Assembly (NCBI RefSeq): GCF_037975245.1
Contig: NC_092566.1
Location: 3,224,001 to 3,288,000, forward strand
Origin: Apostichopus japonicus
Lineage: Eukaryota > Echinodermata > Holothuroidea > Aspidochirotida > Stichopodidae
DNA length: 64,000 nucleotides
Direction of reading: 5' to 3'
This document shows, piece by piece, positions 61,101-64,000 of this stretch. Position numbers and translations under genes: made by a program. Numbering within the stretch: position 1 is the first letter of the stretch; every line of letters begins with the position of its first letter. The notes beneath the pieces were generated by a model. That model ran no database searches. It was not told where the DNA came from and was given only the letters and a program-made list of their open reading frames with translations.

Positions 61101-63032
61101 AATGTGAGCCGCTCTTTTACATCATGCTGAGAGTCCATCCAGACCTCTACGCTCTACACACGATTGCAGACAACGTTAGTATCTGGTCGTCTTCCCCTCC
61201 CCCCCCCCCGCCCAGATCATCAGCACATTTTCTTCTATCTTATCTGTGAGATTTTAAAACTTCTCTAAGCAAGGAGCTTCAGATGAAGAATGCATATAAA
61301 GAGTATATGTGATATTATTCTCCAAATTATTTATGATCAAACGTCTGTTTAGTTACTCCTACAAGTGTCTTTTCTTCTCTTTGGTGTACCTGTGGGAGGG
61401 GGAGGGGGTAAGCATAAGTTAAACCTTATTAAATAGTGGCTGGAGGTGATATTGTGTAAGGATAATGAGGTACCACAGCCTCCTCTAGTAGGCCTGTCAT
61501 CAGAGTACATCAACAGGGATGGTGTCTACAAGTGCCTCCTCCCCTCGGGTTACCTGTGGGGGAGGGGTAATCATTAGTAAAATCTTATAAGATAGTGACT
61601 GGTTCTACTACTCTTTTCAGGAGGTGATATTGTGTAAGGATAATGAGGTACCACAGCCTCCTCAAGTAGTCCTGTCATCAGAGTATGTCAACAGGCATGG
61701 TGTTTACAAGTGCCTTCTCTTTGGTGTATCTGTGGGGGGGGGGGGGGGAGGGGTAAGCACTAGTTAAATCTTATTAGATAGTGACTGGTTCTACTACTCT
61801 TTTCAGGAGGTGATATTGTATAAGGATAATGAAGTACCACAGCCTCCTCTGGTAGGCCTGTCATCAGAGTACGTCAACAGGGATGGTGTCTATCTGATGG
61901 ACAGGGGGGACGTCATGTACCTCTTCATCTGTCGAGATGTATCTCCAGAGTTCTGCTCCAGTGTTCTGGATGTGCCAGACTTTGCTAGTATCCCAGAGGG
62001 CATGGTAAGTGTATGACTGCTTTAACTGCATAATGAGTTCTCTTTTCGGATGATGCGCTCGTTGATAGGAGGCGCTCTTGTTTCATTATATTGCAAATGT
62101 ATTAAGTCTTCCAGTCTCTACCCCTAGTGACAGTCTTCTCTCTTTAACAAGAGGAAGAGAGGGACATGTCATCATCATAAGGGAACCTTCAGATAACAGA
62201 TTTCTAAACAGATTTTGGCTAATTTTACTCATCAAAGCCTCATTCCATCCTTGCACTTTCTGTTCCCTGTTATACAGATACAATTACCAGAGCTGGAGGA
62301 TGATCTGTCCGACAAGATTCGATCCTTCATTGAATGGTTGCTGGACAACAGACCTTTCCATGCCCCTCTTAGGATCATAAGGTGAGTGAAATAGGTTTAT
62401 ACTTCCTACCCACCCTTCCCCACCATTTTCAAAACAATTATTTGAAAACTATGTCACAACATTGCCTGAATTTTCTATAAAAAAAAACAGTTGAAGAGAT
62501 CACATATGGATTGATTAGTGTGACAGTTGCAAGAAAAGAATGTTAATTTATGTTTTTTTATGCCTCGAGTAATTCATCACTATGAGACAAAGTGTGAAAT
62601 TGATGAAGTTTTTATAACAAGCGATCAGTTTTCTAAGAAATGTCAAAATTGCCGAGTCCCGAGTGAACCGATTAAAGGAACACTTTGTGGAGAATTGTTT
62701 TAGTCGGAAATTTTTATGAGAAGTGAATAATACAATAATAATTTTTCAAAATTTTAAATTGTCGAAATCTGAATTTCTTTGACGATCAGCTTGACAACTC
62801 TCTGCATTTGCTTTTAACATGTTGTGTCAGCAACATCTTCCCATTTCCCATAACGGTCAGAATAATTAATTATACCGAAGGTAAAAATCTATCACTTGAT
62901 TTTCTGACTCCTATCTGCAGAGACGACAGCAAGGATAGGTACCTCTTCATTCAGAACCTGATCCAGGACCGCTCGGAGTCTTCCATGTCTTACTACGAAT
63001 TTCTTCAGCACCTTCAGAAAGAGGTGAAATGA
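37189..63032 (+). CDS. SEC24A: SEC24 (A/B class) COPII cargo-adaptor subunit, 22 coding exons
   Basis: Coding exons: 37189-37936, 41771-41935, 47636-47770, 47961-48188, 49051-49193, 49400-49575, 50138-50240, 50910-51036, 51614-51723, 52888-53119, 53786-53841, 54257-54358, 55113-55217, 55834-55957, 56418-56576, 56987-57160, 57980-58090, 60124-60302, 61037-61174, 61807-62004, 62278-62381 and 62921-63032. The sum is 3729 nt, 1242 residues (human SEC24B about 1268, SEC24A about 1093), and every junction keeps phase. SEC24 pairs with SEC23 on SAR1-GTP membranes and binds cargo export signals at ER exit sites. Order: proline-rich tail, zinc finger, trunk, beta-sandwich, helical and gelsolin domains. 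The YDALEGG motif (323-329) and overall similarity place it with SEC24A/B, not C/D; A versus B is not resolvable and the symbol follows linkage with SAR1. Exon 1 begins after an acceptor (AG at 37173-37174), so a 5' exon is missing from this model and could add residues. Confidence 0.96.
39776..39931. mobile_element. Short TTAA-bounded MITE-like element in SEC24 intron 1
   Basis: 156 bp starting TTAAAGGAGCAGTCCAGAGA and ending AGTTATCCTTTAA, with TTAA at both ends and partly inverted termini (TTAAAGGA). It shares only the terminal TTAAAGG with the 7.2-kb family, so it may be a different family. Confidence 0.5.
43215..43450. repeat. About 62-66 bp tandem repeat, 3-4 units, SEC24 intron 2
   Basis: Units contain GTGGAATTTGAAGTAC and GTAGAAAAGCAACATGCC and start near 43262, 43324 and 43390. 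Confidence 0.8.
44781..44905. repeat. Tandem duplication of 68 bp, SEC24 intron 2
   Basis: CCATGCAT followed by TCCATGGCAACTG and TTATGGTA occurs at 44781 and 44849, both copies ending in CAGCCCTA. Confidence 0.75.
48402..48620 (-). mobile_element. Degraded LINE 3' end in SEC24 intron 4
   Basis: On the minus strand it reads [20 protein letters not shown], which is the typical C-terminal tail of a CR1/L2-type reverse transcriptase. An AATAAT tail follows (48402-48416). Confidence 0.6.
49400..51723 (+). CDS. SEC24A: SEC24 exons 6-9: conserved linker and zinc finger
   Basis: Exons 6-7 give the conserved lead-in with [18 protein letters not shown] and [13 protein letters not shown]. Exon 8 holds the four-cysteine zinc finger, Cys579-x2-Cys582 and Cys600-x2-Cys603, around the family signature CRTYINPF and [10 protein letters not shown]. 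Exon 9 continues with PEEFNFDP and EFIAPSEYM. The zinc finger lies at the SEC23-SEC24 interface in the known structure. The exon 8/9 junction gives Asn-Asp-Leu where mammals have Asn-Asp-Val. The exon 9 donor (GTAAGC at 51724) lies about ten bases from the edge of a transposon-like repeat. Confidence 0.95.
51734..52289. mobile_element. GGGCGCT-TIR element, copy 2, in SEC24 intron 9
   Basis: Inverted relative to the 21.3-kb copy. The left end is degenerate and lies about ten bases after the exon 9 donor; the right end (ATGACAGCGTCCTC) abuts a 13-bp tandem array. Confidence 0.7.
52296..52455. repeat. 13-bp tandem repeat, about 11-12 units
   Basis: Unit TGATGATCCTCAT with TGACGATCCTCAC variants. 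It starts at the end of the transposon-like element in SEC24 intron 9. Confidence 0.9.
52888..55957 (+). CDS. SEC24A: SEC24 exons 10-14: trunk domain
   Basis: These exons encode the von Willebrand A-like trunk, opening with [16 protein letters not shown] and running through [49 protein letters not shown] and [20 protein letters not shown]. This domain forms much of the SEC23 contact and of the cargo-binding face. The five exons are short (232, 56, 102, 105 and 124 nt). The intron after exon 12 opens with a tandem repeat that copies the exon end and its donor. Confidence 0.95.
54042..54215 (+). repeat. Dispersed repeat with palindromic core, copy B (SEC24 intron 11)
   Basis: Longest of three copies, with core GATCCTGCTAGGATC at 54114-54128 and flanks shared with copies A and C. 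It ends about 40 bp before the acceptor of SEC24 exon 12. Confidence 0.7.
54359..54680. repeat. Tandem repeat copying the exon 12 donor, SEC24 intron 12
   Basis: About four imperfect units (spacing about 78, 74 and 109 bp) carry TGGCATGGTAA, AAGAGGTGGAA and G runs. The real donor is at 54359; donor-like copies are GTAGGT 54437, GTAAGT 54511 and GTGTTT 54620. The last follows a 12-base copy of the exon end, CTCAAGCTGGTG. Confidence 0.75.
56418..57160 (+). CDS. SEC24A: SEC24 exons 15-16: end of trunk and beta-sandwich
   Basis: Exon 15 includes [16 protein letters not shown] and exon 16 [19 protein letters not shown] then [11 protein letters not shown], which are among the most conserved parts of SEC24A/B. 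Both junctions are phase 1. A roughly 57-bp tandem repeat fills most of the short intron between them. Confidence 0.95.
56603..56800. repeat. About 57-bp tandem repeat, 3-4 units, SEC24 intron 15
   Basis: Units start near 56605, 56663, 56719 and 56776 and contain GTAGAATTCCCCTTGGTA and GAGTACAAGGCTTTAGGTGA. Confidence 0.85.
57200..57536. mobile_element. hAT-like non-autonomous DNA transposon in SEC24 intron 16
   Basis: 337 bp with exact 11-bp inverted termini CAGGGATGTGC and GCACATCCCTG. CTAACA flanks both ends, a six-base visible duplication where hAT elements usually make eight. GTGCTGGGCGG occurs three times near the right end. No coding capacity. Confidence 0.8.
57980..61174 (+). CDS. 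SEC24A: SEC24 exons 17-19: helical domain
   Basis: The exons encode [14 protein letters not shown], then the all-helical domain with [28 protein letters not shown] and [12 protein letters not shown]. Exon 19 ends with Thr-Ile-Ala-Asp-Asn at a GTTAGT donor, a weaker match than the other donors of this gene. Intron 17 is almost entirely a 71-bp satellite; intron 18 carries a SINE with a nested insertion. Confidence 0.95.
58110..59975. repeat. 71-bp satellite, about 26 units, SEC24 intron 17
   Basis: The unit holds GATAAGTATTGTGGTGTATG, ATATGCATACTATGCTAAC and ATGTGGT, then a variable part. Variants (TTGGTTAATG, GCGTTAATGAGAC, GCGTTAATGAGACC, AAGTAAATG) recur in order, a higher-order pattern of about four to five units in the right half. 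Divergent units flank both edges. Confidence 0.95.
60650..61012 (-). mobile_element. tRNA-SINE-like element in SEC24 intron 18, interrupted
   Basis: The left part resembles the 28.4-kb SINE (ACAAGTTAC, AATGCCTTGCCCAAGA). The right part (CTTATCGCTAGTGAG, TTAACCACTCGACTACAAC) looks like a SINE tRNA head on the minus strand. The two parts are split by the 176-bp insertion. Confidence 0.5.
60766..60941 (-). mobile_element. Dispersed repeat with palindromic core, copy C, nested in a SINE
   Basis: The region holding GCCTGACGTTTTGATCC and the core at 60795-60809 is flanked by AGCATTTAAA at 60756-60765 and 60942-60951, a likely 10-bp target-site duplication. It interrupts a tRNA-SINE-like sequence. 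Confidence 0.6.
61380..61806 (+). repeat. Tandem exon-intron duplication upstream of SEC24 exon 20
   Basis: Units start at 61443, 61621 and 61807 (the real exon), spaced 178 and 186 bp. Each extra unit has an exon 20 fragment followed by TACAAG, a GGTGTAnCTGTGGGGG-type G-rich tract and a GGTAAnC motif. In the first unit the T-rich acceptor is deleted, so only the second can be spliced. The copies share TGT where exon 20 has TAT. Confidence 0.85.
61621..61752 (+). other. SEC24A: Duplicated copy of SEC24 exon 20 start with usable splice sites
   Basis: The first 88 or so bases of exon 20, plus the preceding acceptor (CTACTACTCTTTTCAG), are repeated 186 bp upstream. The copy reads open in the same phase: [18 protein letters not shown], then [20 protein letters not shown] and a run of glycines, up to a GTAAGC donor at 61753. 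The span is 132 nt, exactly 44 codons, phase 0 at both ends, so inclusion would keep the SEC24 frame. Whether it is spliced in is unknown; the poly-glycine end from a G run argues that it may be a decoy. Confidence 0.6.
61807..63032 (+). CDS. SEC24A: SEC24 exons 20-22: gelsolin-like domain and C terminus
   Basis: Exon 20 opens [18 protein letters not shown] and continues with [20 protein letters not shown], the gelsolin fold; exons 21-22 give [17 protein letters not shown] and the end [16 protein letters not shown] before TGA at 63030. This matches the C terminus of vertebrate SEC24A/B (for example the SYYEFL motif). Two extra copies of the first part of exon 20 lie just upstream, so a cassette or decoy exon is possible. 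Confidence 0.95.
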
Positions 63033-63157
63033 ATATTCATAGACTGTAGATTATAATTCTCCTCTCTATCTCGCCTCTCTTCAAATCATCCAAAGAACTG
63101 TTTAAGAGAAGACCTCCGTCGTTGTCATCTCAATTTCTCTCGAAACTAAGCTGTCTG

Positions 63158-63163
63158 AATAAA
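63158..63163 (+). terminator. SEC24A: Poly(A) signal of SEC24
   Basis: AATAAA lies about 126 nt after the SEC24 stop codon; it is the first canonical signal downstream. Confidence 0.6.
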
Positions 63164-64000
63164 GCTTGCCATCGTTTGTGGGTGCCACCATCTGAAGGTG
63201 CCATTGCCTGAAGGTGCCACCATCTTACGGTGTCACTAATCTACGGGTTATTGGCATGACTTTTTTTTTTCTTTGTGTGAGAAAAGAAATGTGAATTATC
63301 AGTTATTGATAAGGATGACTTTGGTTCAGGTAGCAGCATTGCACTGACTGAGAAGCCTAGGTTGCCTTCTGAGTGTGGCAAGAAACTAGAATGGAGTAAG
63401 AGGTGATAAAGTTAACCAGACTTCGGTAGGCTTTAGAAGGATAACCGCCAGGTTTTTATGTGGGCAGCTGATCTCGATTCAAACAAATTTTCTTACCGAG
63501 ATAACTTCAGAATTAAGTTTGAAGTAGTCACAGCAGAAATGACCATTTATGAAGTCAGTAGTAAATAAGGCTGGAGTCTAAAGCACACCAAACTTGAAAG
63601 GCTCTACAACAAAATTTTACAGCCGGTTGCGTTAATTAGAGCATCGTGGCAAAATTGGTAGGCACGAAGGAACTTAGAAATCATTTCTGTGATAGTGTCT
63701 GGCTACGAACAAACTTACATCACCATTTTGAAAAGTGTTGTGGTAGGGTATCCAGTCTTGCACGTTCGTTATGTATGCACTGCACTTCCATTGAACATGG
63801 GAGTTAAAGCCAAGCTGTTCTCTGATTCTAGCTGCCTTCAGGCCACTCGAAAGAAATGCTTTTAGCTAAGATCTTTGATCAGACATATGTAAAAATAATA
63901 ATAATAATAAACAGTACACACAGCCAGTGTCAGCAGGACGTGCAGAACTTTGTTGCTGCCTGTAAATATATTAAATATCTTAAACATCACAGGGGTGCAA
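63164..64000. other. Downstream flank of SEC24
   Basis: Apart from the short tandem repeat and an AATAAT run at 63895-63910, nothing is recognisable. It could be an extended 3' UTR. Confidence 0.4.
63181..63245 (+). repeat. Short 16-17 bp tandem repeat after SEC24
   Basis: About four imperfect units of GAAGGTGCCACCATCT lie just past the likely cleavage site. They may be in a longer alternative 3' UTR. Confidence 0.6.

Noticed and set aside
61443-61530. First extra copy of SEC24 exon 20 as a spliced exon
   Set aside because: The T-rich acceptor is deleted, so there is no usable 3' splice site.

Overview
The window is animal nuclear DNA. It is AT-rich, genes are split by introns of several hundred bases to several kilobases with GT..AG borders, and many small transposon-derived and tandem repeats are present. 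The proteins resemble vertebrate orthologues closely, and the repeat content (CR1/L2-like LINE ends, tRNA-SINEs, TIR elements, many TAGGCCTA-type motifs) suggests a marine invertebrate deuterostome, perhaps an echinoderm. That placement is an inference and is not secure.

Three complete protein-coding genes could be rebuilt exon by exon, each with consistent splice phases. (1) Plus strand, 18.4-22.7 kb: a four-exon short-chain dehydrogenase/reductase of the retinol/17-beta-hydroxysteroid dehydrogenase type (SDR9C-like), 327 residues. (2) Minus strand, 31.5-27.1 kb: SAR1, the small GTPase that starts COPII coat assembly, five coding exons, 194 residues. (3) Plus strand, 37.2-63.0 kb: SEC24 of the A/B class, the cargo-binding COPII subunit, 22 coding exons, 1242 residues. 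SDR and SAR1 are tail to tail. SAR1 and SEC24 are head to head across about 5.6 kb holding one CpG/ETS/NRF-1-like candidate promoter near 34.7 kb. From memory, human SAR1B and SEC24A at 5q31.1 have the same divergent order, so this looks like an ancient linked COPII pair.

The first 18 kb hold no gene I can support. They contain a decayed LINE 3' end (7.9-8.7 kb), a TTAA-bounded MITE (7.2 kb), an AT-rich triplication (3.5-3.9 kb), a GTCGAAATTT motif cluster (13.2-13.6 kb) and a compound satellite (56-bp units followed by 16-bp units, 16.78-17.53 kb).

The introns are rich in repeats: an inverted partner of the 7.2-kb MITE, two inverted copies of a GGGCGCT-TIR element (one touching a SEC24 splice donor), three copies of a repeat with a palindromic core, a tRNA-derived SINE in SAR1, a nested insertion in SEC24, and a hAT-like element with clear termini. 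The 3' half of SEC24 is unusually rich in local tandem duplication, including a 1.8-kb array of 71-bp units. The most notable is a triplication of the start of coding exon 20, in which one extra copy keeps an acceptor, a donor and an open phase-0 frame of 44 codons. The SDR gene has a duplicated terminal-exon acceptor that would give a truncated product if used.
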